A stretch of DNA of 22,556 nt from the NCBI GenBank assembly GCA_046732855.1, contig JBKPNX010000010.1, positions 1 to 22,556 on the forward strand, written 5' to 3'. The notes below the pieces were generated by a model that was given only the letters and a program-made list of their open reading frames with translations, was not told the origin of the DNA and did no database searches. Below, piece after piece: positions 16,488-22,556 of this stretch; positions within the stretch are counted from its first letter, which is position 1; each line of letters starts with the position of its first letter. The stretch is from JBKPNX01 sp046732855 (lineage in GTDB: Bacteria; Pseudomonadota; Alphaproteobacteria; Geminicoccales; Geminicoccaceae). A program made the translations under genes and the position numbers.

Positions 16488-17402
16488 TCACACGCCCAGC
16501 CGCTTGCCGGCGCTCAGGCCGGCGGCGCGCGCGAACTCGCCGGCATCCATCTTCTTGCCGCCCTGCGGCCGCACGCGCATGACCCGGATCGAGCCGCCCT
16601 GGGCCGCGACCTCGAAGCTGTCGTCGGCGACCGAGAGCACCGTGCCGGGCTCGCCCAACCCCAGCCCCGGCGCGCTGTCGTAGATCTGCACCTCGGTGCC
16701 GTCGACCAGCGTCCAGGCGCCGGGCTGGGGGTCGGTGCCGCGAATCAGATTGTACACCTCGCCCGTCGACTTGCTCCAGTCGATCCGCGCGTCCGCCTTC
16801 TTGCACCAGCTCTCGTAAGTCGCCTGCGCATCGTCCTGCTCGACCCGCGGCGCCTTGCCCCCGCGCACCAGATCGATCGCCTCCATGATCGCCTCGACCC
16901 CGAGCGGGAACAGATGGTCGAAGTACAGGCTGCCGAGCGTATCGTCCGGCCCGATCGCGACCTTCTTCTGCAACAGGATCGGACCCTCGTCCAAGGCCTC
17001 GTCGGGCCAGAAGATGGTGATCCCGGTCTCGGTCGCGCCCTGGATGATCGGCCAGTTGATCGAGCTCGGCCCGCGGTGCCTGGGCAGCAGCGAGGGGTGG
17101 TACTGGATCGTGCCGAGCCTGGGCGCATCGAGCACCCGCTGGGGCACGAGCAGGGTGACGTAGGCCATCACGCACAGATCCGGGTCGAACGAGCGCATCA
17201 GCTCGAGCGCCTCGTCGGTCTTCCAGGAGGTCGGCTGGTGCACCGGCAGGCCGCGCGCGAGCGCGAACTCTTTGAGCGGATCGGTCGGACGGCCCTCCCG
17301 ATCGGGCGCGCAGAACACGCCGACGACTTTCTCGTTGTGCTCGAGGAGACGTTCGAGCACCGCCTTGCCGAAGGCCTGCTGGCCATGAACCACGATGCGC
17401 AT
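16488..17402 (-). CDS. Formyltransferase family protein, like the hydrolase domain of 10-formyl-THF dehydrogenase
   Basis: A 304-residue cytoplasmic protein with an N-terminal formyltransferase domain (to about residue 180) and a C-terminal domain like that of methionyl-tRNA formyltransferase (about 205-300). The core YHPSLLPRHRG, SSINWPIIQG, GITIFWPDEALDEGPILLQK is closer to the hydrolase domain of vertebrate 10-formyl-THF dehydrogenase (ALDH1L1) than to Fmt. Catalytic His102 and Asp138 are present with the same spacing as His110/Asp146 of Fmt. The residue two before the histidine is Gln100, where Fmt has Asn and ALDH1L1 has Ile. The aldehyde dehydrogenase domain is absent. ATG at 17402 follows GGGAGG. 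It probably moves or hydrolyses the formyl group of 10-formyl-THF; a formyl-CoA partner is speculative. Confidence 0.85.
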   Translation of the reverse strand: MRIVVHGQQAFGKAVLERLLEHNEKVVGVFCAPDREGRPTDPLKEFALARGLPVHQPTSWKTDEALELMRSFDPDLCVMAYVTLLVPQRVLDAPRLGTIQYHPSLLPRHRGPSSINWPIIQGATETGITIFWPDEALDEGPILLQKKVAIGPDDTLGSLYFDHLFPLGVEAIMEAIDLVRGGKAPRVEQDDAQATYESWCKKADARIDWSKSTGEVYNLIRGTDPQPGAWTLVDGTEVQIYDSAPGLGLGEPGTVLSVADDSFEVAAQGGSIRVMRVRPQGGKKMDAGEFARAAGLSAGKRLGV

Positions 17403-17550
17403 CTGTCGGCCTCCCGTTGCCGGCGTCTGCCGGTCGTTGTGCTCCCCAGGGCGTCCCGGCTGCGCTTTCGCACCTCCAGTGCGAGCAATCGCAAGTTGTC
17501 ATGCAAACCCGAGCAGCTCGCGCATCGCCCGCACCCGCGCCGCATCACTC

Positions 17551-17627
17551 CGTCATCGCGAGACCGCGAAGCGGTCGTGGCGATCCCGTTAGGTTTGCTT
17601 CGCCCCCTTCGGGCGCTCGCAATGACG
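17551..17627. repeat. Palindromic extragenic element with internal hairpins
   Basis: The outer arms are CGTCATCGCGAG at 17551-17562 and CTCGCAATGACG at 17616-17627, which pair at 11 of 12 positions. Inside are two smaller hairpins, ACCGC-GAA-GCGGT at 17563-17575 and CGCCC/GGGCG near 17601-17615, plus the sequence GTTTGCTTCG. It matches my memory of the GTCATTGCGAG...CTCGCAATGAC dispersed elements common in proteobacterial intergenic DNA. It fills most of the 251-base gap inside the operon, between frc and the formyltransferase-like gene, where it could attenuate or stabilise the mRNA. Confidence 0.75.
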
Positions 17628-17653
17628 GCACAGTCATGGCTCACTCGCAGGCG

Positions 17654-18940
17654 CTACGGAGTTACTGGCCTACTCGGCGGCGGCCTGGGTCTCGATTCCC
17701 CCAGCGCGCCCGACGCCTTGAGCTGCCGAATGTCCTCGTCGGCGAAGCCGAGCACGTCGGCCAGGATCTCGTCGGTGTGCTCGCCGAGCAGCGGCGAGCG
17801 CCGCACCTCGGCCGGGGAATCCGACAGCTTGATCGGATTCCCGACGGTCAGATACCTGCCGCGCCTCGGGTGGTCGACCTCGACCACGGTGCCCGTGGCG
17901 CGCAGCGACGGCTCCTCGGCGATCTCCTTCATCGACAGGATCGGCCCGCACGGCACGTCGATCTGGTTCAGGATCGCCATGACCTCGAATTTCGTCTTGG
18001 TCTTGGTCCATTCCTCGATCACATCGAAGATGTGGGCGAGCTTGTCGAGGCGGGCGTCGGGGGTCGCGTAGCCCGGATCCTCGATCCATGCCTCCTGGCC
18101 GATGACCTTGCACAGCTCCGCCCAAACCGGGGCCTGGGTGATCACGTAGATATAGGCGTTGGGATCGGTCTCCCAGCCTTTGCACTTGACGATCCAGCCC
18201 GGTTGACCCCCGCCCGACGCGTTGCCCGAGCGCGGGGTTGCCTCGCCGAACTTACCGTGCGGGTACTGCGGATACTCCTTGAGCGGTCCATGGGCCAAAC
18301 GCTGCTGGTCCCGCAGCTTGACCCGGCACAGGTTCAAGACGCCGTCTTGCATCGCCGCGAGCACGCGCTGGCCGTGCCCGGTCTTTTCGCGCTGGAACAG
18401 CGCGGTGACGATCCCGAGCGCGAGGTTCAGCCCGGTGCCGGTGTCGCCGATCTGGGCGCCGGTAACCAGCGGCGGGCCGTCATCGAAGCCGGTGGTCGAG
18501 GCGGCGCCGCCGGTACATTGCGCGACGTTCTCGTAGACCTTGCAGTCCTCGTAGGGCCCGGCCCCGAAGCCCTTGACCGAGGCGTATATCATGCGCGGGT
18601 TCAGCTCCTGGATTTTCTCCCAGGGAAAGCCCATGCGATCGATCGCGCCGGGCGCGAAATTCTCGACCATGACGTCGCACGCCTGGATCAGCTTGGTGAA
18701 CAGCTCGCGGCCCTTGGGGTTCTTGGTGTCCAGCGTGATCGAGCGCTTGTTGCCGTTCAGCATCGTGAAATAGAGGCTGTCGACGCCGGGCAGATCGCGC
18801 AGCTGACCGCGGGTGATGTCGCCGCTCGGGCGCTCGACCTTGATCACATCGGCGCCGAACCACGCCAGCAGCTGGGTGCAGGTCGGCCCGGACTGCACGT
18901 GCGTCATGTCCAGAATACGGATGCCTTCGAGCGCTTTCAT
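17654..18940 (-). CDS. frc: Formyl-CoA:oxalate CoA-transferase (class III CoA-transferase)
   Basis: A 428-residue enzyme of the CaiB/BaiF family, the same length as Oxalobacter FRC. It moves CoA from formyl-CoA to an acid (oxalate in the known cases), releasing formate. Recognisable sections are THVQSGPTCTQ, SLYFTMLNGNKRSI, VYENVAQCTGGAASTTGF, QDGVLNLCRVKLRDQQRL and GGGQPGWIVKCKGWETDPNA. Gln16, Tyr136 and the catalytic Asp166 align with Gln17, Tyr139 and Asp169 of FRC. Gln46 replaces FRC Trp48, as in E. coli YfdW. The flexible glycine loop reads SGGGQ where both relatives have GGGGQ. ATG at 18940 follows GAGGGAG, 40 bases after the ThDP enzyme gene. The last ten residues look frameshifted. 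The acceptor acid could be oxalate or a related 2-hydroxy acid. Confidence 0.93.
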   Translation of the reverse strand: MKALEGIRILDMTHVQSGPTCTQLLAWFGADVIKVERPSGDITRGQLRDLPGVDSLYFTMLNGNKRSITLDTKNPKGRELFTKLIQACDVMVENFAPGAIDRMGFPWEKIQELNPRMIYASVKGFGAGPYEDCKVYENVAQCTGGAASTTGFDDGPPLVTGAQIGDTGTGLNLALGIVTALFQREKTGHGQRVLAAMQDGVLNLCRVKLRDQQRLAHGPLKEYPQYPHGKFGEATPRSGNASGGGQPGWIVKCKGWETDPNAYIYVITQAPVWAELCKVIGQEAWIEDPGYATPDARLDKLAHIFDVIEEWTKTKTKFEVMAILNQIDVPCGPILSMKEIAEEPSLRATGTVVEVDHPRRGRYLTVGNPIKLSDSPAEVRRSPLLGEHTDEILADVLGFADEDIRQLKASGALGESRPRPPPSRPVTP

Positions 18941-18980
18941 GGCTCCCTCTCGTCGCCAGTGTTGAGTGCCGGCGCGCGGC

Positions 18981-20705
18981 TCATTTGTACATGGTCTGCG
19001 CCTTGGTGCCCGGCGCGTACTCGTTGGGGTCGACCCAGATGTTGATCACCGCCGATTTGCCACGCGCGTGGACCTCCTCGCGCGCCCGGCGCAGGGCGGG
19101 GCCGATCTCGCCCGGGTCCCTCACCTCCTCACCGTAGCCGCCCAGCATCTCGGCGAACTTGCTGAACGGCACGTCGCCCAGCTTGTTGCCGACGTCGCCG
19201 CGCTGAGGGCCGTACTTGGCGATCTGCCCGAAGCGGATCTGGTTCATCGCCGAGTTGTTGCCGATCACTGCGAGGTACGGCGCGCCGAACCGGTTGGCGG
19301 TCTCCATGTCAAACGCGGTCATGCCGAAGGAGCCGTCGCCGTAGTAGCAGAGCACCTCCTTCGCCGGGTTGGCGAGCTTGGCGGCGATGGCGAAGCCCGT
19401 GCCGATGCCGAGCGCGCCGAGCGCGCCGGGGTCCATCCAGTGCCCGGGCTGGCGCGGCTGCACCGCCTGGGCGCTGATCGTCACCACGTCGCCGCCGTCC
19501 CCGATATAGACCGTGTCCTCGGTCAGGAACTCGTTGATTTCCCAGGCGACGCGGTAGGGATGGATCGGCGTATTCTCGGACAGGAACAGCGGCATCAGCT
19601 TGTCGGTCGCCTTCTGCTCCGCGTCCTGCAGCTCCTCCATCCAGGCAAGCCGGCTCTTCGCCCGGTTGTCGGCGCGGCCCGAGGCCGCCTGCGCCACCGC
19701 TCCCAGAATCGCGCCCGGATGGCCGACGAGCCCGAGCGCGACGTCCCGGTTGCGGCCGACCGTGCGGTAGTCCTGATCGATCTGCACCACCTCGGCGCCC
19801 CTGCCGAGGCGGCGGCCGTAGCCCATGCGGAAATCGAACGGCGTGCCGACGATCACGATCACGTCGGCCTTGTCGAACGCCATGCGGCGCGTGCGGTTGA
19901 AGTGGTGCGGGTCGCCCGGCGGCAGAAGCCCGCGGCCCGAGCCGTTGAAGTACGCCGGGATGTTGAGCTGGCGCACGAGCTCGATCGCCTCCTCGTGGCC
20001 GCGGCAGTTCCACACCTGGGTACCGAGCAGGATGCACGGCCGCTCGGCATTGATCAGGAGATCCGCCAGCTTCTCGATGTCGGCGGGATCGCCGATCGAG
20101 CGGGTCGAGGCGCGGTAGCGGCCGGGCGCGGGGATGGTCGCCGTCGCGATGTCGATCTCGCGGTCGAGCACGTCGCGCGGGATCTCGAGATAAGACGGTC
20201 CCCAGGCACCGTTGTAACACTCGCGCGCCGCCATGCTGACCATATCGGCGACCCGTTCCGTCGCGGGCACGGTCGCGGCGAATTTGGTGATCGGGGCCAT
20301 CATGTCGACGTGCGGCAGATCCTGGAGCGAGCCCATCTTGTGCTGGGTCAATGCCCCTTGGCCGCCGATGTGCAGGATCGGGGTCTCGGCGCGCGCCGCG
20401 CAGGCGATCCCGGTCATGGCATTGGTGCAGCCGGGGCCGGCGGTGGTCACCACGCACCCGAGCCTGCCGGTCTGCCGGGCATAGCCGTCGGCGGCGTGCG
20501 CCGCGACCTGCTCGTGGCGCACGTCGATGATGCGGATGCCCTCGTCCAGGCAGCCGTCGTAGATGTCGATGATATGGCCGCCGCACAGCGTGAAGATCGT
20601 GTCCACGCCCTCGTTCCGGAGCGCCTTGGCCACGAGATGGCCGCCCGAGATGACGTTGGCGTCGGTGCTCCGTCGCTGCAGCGTATCGGTCGCGGTGGTC
20701 GACAT
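18981..20705 (-). CDS. ThDP-dependent 2-hydroxyacyl-CoA lyase / oxalyl-CoA decarboxylase-like enzyme
   Basis: A 574-residue cytoplasmic enzyme of the thiamin diphosphate superfamily, probably acting on a CoA ester to give formyl-CoA. The order is PYR domain (about residues 15-185) with catalytic Glu65 in RHEQ, central domain (205-345), and PP domain with PGALGALGIGTGFAIAA (426-442) and the metal-diphosphate motif GDG 456-458 through NN 483-484. Oxalobacter OXC has Tyr120-Glu121 in the active site. The aligned residues here are Leu127-Gln128 in GSLQDLPHVD, closer to GAFQEFPQVE of human 2-hydroxyacyl-CoA lyase. ATG at 20705 has GGGGGGAG upstream. It lies 30 bases after gntR and 40 before frc. 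Candidate reactions are cleavage of a 2-hydroxyacyl-CoA to an aldehyde or ketone plus formyl-CoA, or decarboxylation of oxalyl-CoA. An acetolactate synthase-like role is less likely beside frc. Confidence 0.85.
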   Translation of the reverse strand: MSTTATDTLQRRSTDANVISGGHLVAKALRNEGVDTIFTLCGGHIIDIYDGCLDEGIRIIDVRHEQVAAHAADGYARQTGRLGCVVTTAGPGCTNAMTGIACAARAETPILHIGGQGALTQHKMGSLQDLPHVDMMAPITKFAATVPATERVADMVSMAARECYNGAWGPSYLEIPRDVLDREIDIATATIPAPGRYRASTRSIGDPADIEKLADLLINAERPCILLGTQVWNCRGHEEAIELVRQLNIPAYFNGSGRGLLPPGDPHHFNRTRRMAFDKADVIVIVGTPFDFRMGYGRRLGRGAEVVQIDQDYRTVGRNRDVALGLVGHPGAILGAVAQAASGRADNRAKSRLAWMEELQDAEQKATDKLMPLFLSENTPIHPYRVAWEINEFLTEDTVYIGDGGDVVTISAQAVQPRQPGHWMDPGALGALGIGTGFAIAAKLANPAKEVLCYYGDGSFGMTAFDMETANRFGAPYLAVIGNNSAMNQIRFGQIAKYGPQRGDVGNKLGDVPFSKFAEMLGGYGEEVRDPGEIGPALRRAREEVHARGKSAVINIWVDPNEYAPGTKAQTMYK

Positions 20706-20735
20706 GGCTCCCCCCTGGTGGCTTCTCTGCTCCGA

Positions 20736-21440
20736 CTAGCTCGCCTGCTGCCGCGCCTCCGGCTCGATCCAGGTGCGCTGCACGTGGGCGTGCAGATTGA
20801 GCGTATGCTCGCGCACGAGACGCTCGGCCAGATCGGCGTTGCGCGCTTCGAGCGCGGCGATGATGTGGCCATGATCGACGATCGAGCGCTGCACCCGGTC
20901 GCCCTCGCCCATGGTGCGCGCGCGGATCGCCCGCATGTGAATGAACAGGCCATCCGCGATCTGCTTGAGCAGCGCGCACTTCGACAGCTCGAGGATGCGC
21001 TGATGAAATCGGATGTTGATTTCGGAATATTCATCGATGTGGGTGCGCACCTCTTCCTGGCTGAACTTCGCCAACATCTTGCGCAGCGAGCCGATCTCGG
21101 CATTGCTCGCGCGGCTGGTGGCCAGACGGGCCGCCATGCTCTCCAGCGCCGCCCAGGCGATGATCATCTCGAGGATCTCGCCCACGGACTTGCGGACGAT
21201 CATGACGCCCTTGCGCGGCAGGATACGGACCAGGCCCTCCTGCTCGAGCCGGGCCAGCGCCTCGCGGATCGGCGTCCGGCTGATGCGCAGCTGTCCTGAC
21301 AGCTGACGCTCGTCCAGCTTGAGCTCGGCGTCCTCGGCGTAGATGTTCATCGAGGTGATGCCGTCCTTCAGCGCCTCGTAGATGTGGTCCTTGAGGCTGA
21401 AGTTGCTGTCGATCGGCTTGAGGATGAGCCTGCGCCCCAT
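20736..21440 (-). CDS. GntR-family transcriptional regulator, FCD (FadR-type) subgroup
   Basis: A 234-residue DNA-binding regulator. The winged helix (residues 14-80) has the GntR signature RTPIREALARLEQEGLV at 55-71. The FCD effector domain (about 88-220) keeps three histidines typical of its metal site: His146 in FHQRI, one of the pair His190/His192, and His212. The usual Asp four residues before the first histidine is Asn142. Such proteins sense small organic acids and mostly act as repressors. I chose ATG at 21440; the frame runs back to 21533, but that would overlap the predicted promoter and operator. Its palindrome lies 61-76 bases upstream, implying autoregulation. It leads the metabolic operon, and the same site core is found before tctC. 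Confidence 0.92.
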   Translation of the reverse strand: MGRRLILKPIDSNFSLKDHIYEALKDGITSMNIYAEDAELKLDERQLSGQLRISRTPIREALARLEQEGLVRILPRKGVMIVRKSVGEILEMIIAWAALESMAARLATSRASNAEIGSLRKMLAKFSQEEVRTHIDEYSEINIRFHQRILELSKCALLKQIADGLFIHMRAIRARTMGEGDRVQRSIVDHGHIIAALEARNADLAERLVREHTLNLHAHVQRTWIEPEARQQAS

Positions 21441-21500
21441 GACGCGAGATTCCAGTCCCTGACGGGCCGGGTGCGTGACCGGCGGTTCTTGGTGGCGGAT

Positions 21501-21516
21501 CTGTGGTATACCACAG
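21501..21516. promoter_or_regulatory. Probable GntR autoregulatory operator
   Basis: CTGTGGTATACCACAG is a perfect 16-base palindrome. It overlaps the predicted -10 of gntR and contains the TGGTATACCA also found at the tctC promoter. A GntR dimer bound here would compete with RNA polymerase. No other copy was noticed in the window. Confidence 0.75.
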
Positions 21517-21533
21517 CCCACCGGCGGCGGCAA
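21505..21533 (-). promoter_or_regulatory. Predicted promoter of gntR and the formyl-CoA operon
   Basis: On the minus strand TTGCCG (21533-21528) and TATACC (21510-21505) are 17 bases apart. The -10 is part of the palindromic operator. No other promoter is evident in the short gaps after gntR, so this one may serve the downstream enzyme genes too. Confidence 0.4.
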
Positions 21534-21722
21534 CCCTGTTTGCCCTAGCGGATGAGAATCTCACGCCGGCGGCGAAACCCACACGTGTTCACCGCGCTGC
21601 TCGTCTCCTACTGCGCCGCGGATGCCCGCAGGCCAGCGGCGGTCGGGAGCGCGCCGCCACGCGGGGAGTGCAGACGCGGTCGGCCGGTCGTGCTAGGCGT
21701 GCTCGCCGAGGGGACGAATCGA

Positions 21723-22556
21723 ATGCGTCGACTGCTCCTTCCGCTGCTCACGGTCGCGGCAATTCTTGCCACCGGGCCGGCTCTGGCCCAGCCGGCGGAA
21801 CCGAGTCCGCAGCAGCTGCGCGAGCTCGCCGAGCTGCTGCGCGACCCGGCAATTCAGACCTGGCTGCAGGCGCAGGCCGAGGGTGGACCAGGTCCGGTGG
21901 CAGAGACGCCAGCGGCGGCCGAGCCGACCGCCCGGACGATGGTCTCCGCCCGAATCGACATGGTGCACGCATTCCTGCGGCAGCTCGCGGCGGCGATTCC
22001 AACGTTGCCCGACGAGCTGAGCCGGGCGTGGAGACTGCTTTATGCCGAGACCCAGGAGCGTGGTCTGCTCAGCGTGGTCATGCTCCTCGCCGTCTTCGCC
22101 GCCCTTGGCTTTGGCCTCGAGTGGCTGTTCTGGTGGGCGACGACCGGAATTCGCACGCGTTTCATTGCCAGCCGCGTCGAGACCAGGCGGGACCGCCTAC
22201 ACGCGGTCGGGCGGCGGGCCTCCTACGGGCTTGGCCTCTTGCTCGCCTTCGCCGTCGGCAGCGTGGGCGCCTTCCTGCTGTTCGAGTGGCCGCCGCTGCT
22301 CAAACAGATCGTACTCGCCTATCTCATGGTCTTCTTGATCGTGCGCCTGGTTTTCGTACTGGGTCGTTTCCTGCTCGCGCCCGGGGCCGAGCGTTTCCGG
22401 GTCATCCCGATGGCGACGCCGAGCGCCCGATTCTGGTTCGTCTGGTCGGCCATCCTGGTAGGCTGGTTCGCCTTCGTCAGGATCACGCTGGATGTGCTCG
22501 CGGCGCTCGGCGTAAGCCGGCCGGCGGGCTATCTGTTCGGGCTCGTGTGCGGCGTG
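21723..22556 (+). CDS. Probable MscS-family mechanosensitive channel, 5' part only
   Basis: The first 278 residues of a membrane protein that runs off the window. A signal peptide covers about residues 1-22, ending ALA-QP. A periplasmic segment of about 90 residues follows, with the helical ELLRDPAIQTWLQ. Hydrophobic segments then appear near 115-140, 168-188, 195-219 and 237-262, with more expected. This layout fits larger MscS-family channels with an exported N-terminal domain and extra helices. The diagnostic pore helix and beta domain would lie beyond the window, so the family call rests on overall pattern. ATG at 21723 follows GAGGGGA. It diverges from gntR with a 282-base gap and probably belongs to the next functional unit. 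Confidence 0.65.
   Translation, partial: MRRLLLPLLTVAAILATGPALAQPAEPSPQQLRELAELLRDPAIQTWLQAQAEGGPGPVAETPAAAEPTARTMVSARIDMVHAFLRQLAAAIPTLPDELSRAWRLLYAETQERGLLSVVMLLAVFAALGFGLEWLFWWATTGIRTRFIASRVETRRDRLHAVGRRASYGLGLLLAFAVGSVGAFLLFEWPPLLKQIVLAYLMVFLIVRLVFVLGRFLLAPGAERFRVIPMATPSARFWFVWSAILVGWFAFVRITLDVLAALGVSRPAGYLFGLVCGV

Noticed and set aside
16185..18071. A 628-codon plus-strand open frame opposite the formyltransferase, frc and fhs genes
   Set aside because: It spans three minus-strand genes plus the palindromic repeat and has no recognisable domain, so it is a reading-frame shadow.
18981..20705. Annotation as acetolactate synthase (ilvB) or canonical oxalyl-CoA decarboxylase
   Set aside because: No ilvN-type small subunit or other branched-chain amino acid genes are nearby and the context is frc. 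The OXC Tyr-Glu pair is absent. The HACL/OXC-like label is safer.
18966..21299. A 777-codon plus-strand open frame across the ThDP enzyme and gntR genes
   Set aside because: It is the antisense shadow of well-supported genes in GC-rich DNA. The composition is rich in Arg, His, Asp and Ala with no domain, and the minus-strand genes have clear motifs and ribosome binding sites.
21441..21533. A 31-residue N-terminal extension of the GntR protein
   Set aside because: It would translate through the perfect palindrome and the predicted -10. The extension is not like GntR sequence, and the internal ATG at 21440 gives a normal start shortly before the winged helix.
1..22556. CRISPR arrays, riboswitches, rRNA genes
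   Set aside because: No regularly spaced repeats, no recognisable aptamer core and no rRNA sequence were seen on either strand.

Overview
The window comes from a GC-rich, alphaproteobacterium-like chromosome. High third-position GC, strong GGAGG-type ribosome binding sites, a TctABC/Bug uptake system, a DUF5681-type remnant and paired IS630/IS481 debris all point that way. The order cannot be fixed from the sequence; Rhodospirillales or Rhizobiales are my best guesses.

Region 1 (1-5277) is an accessory scrapyard. It holds an intact IS630-type element with terminal inverted repeats, a frameshifted IS481 remnant joined to the tail of a second IS630 element, an apparently intact GDP-mannose 3,5-epimerase gene whose stop codon lies in the IS end, and then broken pieces of a DNA methylase, a DUF5681 protein and a large serine recombinase. 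The scrapyard ends at a tRNA-Ser(GCU) gene (5278-5370), which suggests an old, decayed island beside a tRNA.

Region 2 (5371-11230) holds an ABC exporter half-transporter, a gene-poor 560-base stretch, a closely spaced aldolase/dehydratase (DapA superfamily) and short-chain dehydrogenase pair, a possible small membrane protein, and a tandem UspA protein.

Region 3 (11182-21440) is the metabolic core, all on the minus strand. A GntR/FCD regulator is followed by a ThDP-dependent 2-hydroxyacyl-CoA lyase/oxalyl-CoA decarboxylase-like enzyme, a YfdW-type formyl-CoA CoA-transferase, a formyltransferase like the hydrolase domain of 10-formyl-THF dehydrogenase, and formate-THF ligase. Next comes a tripartite tricarboxylate-type transporter (tctC-tctB-tctA) and the Usp gene. 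A TGGTATACCA palindrome lies at the predicted promoters of both gntR and tctC, so one repressor probably controls uptake and catabolism together.

My reading is a dedicated formyl-CoA module. An organic acid is imported by TctABC and made into its CoA ester by Frc, with formyl-CoA as donor. The ThDP enzyme cleaves the ester, regenerating formyl-CoA. The released formate is captured as 10-formyl-THF by Fhs, with the FDH-like protein handling the formyl group. The ThDP enzyme lacks the Tyr-Glu pair of oxalyl-CoA decarboxylase, so the substrate may be a 2-hydroxy acid and not oxalate. The window closes with the first 278 residues of a probable MscS-family channel on the plus strand.
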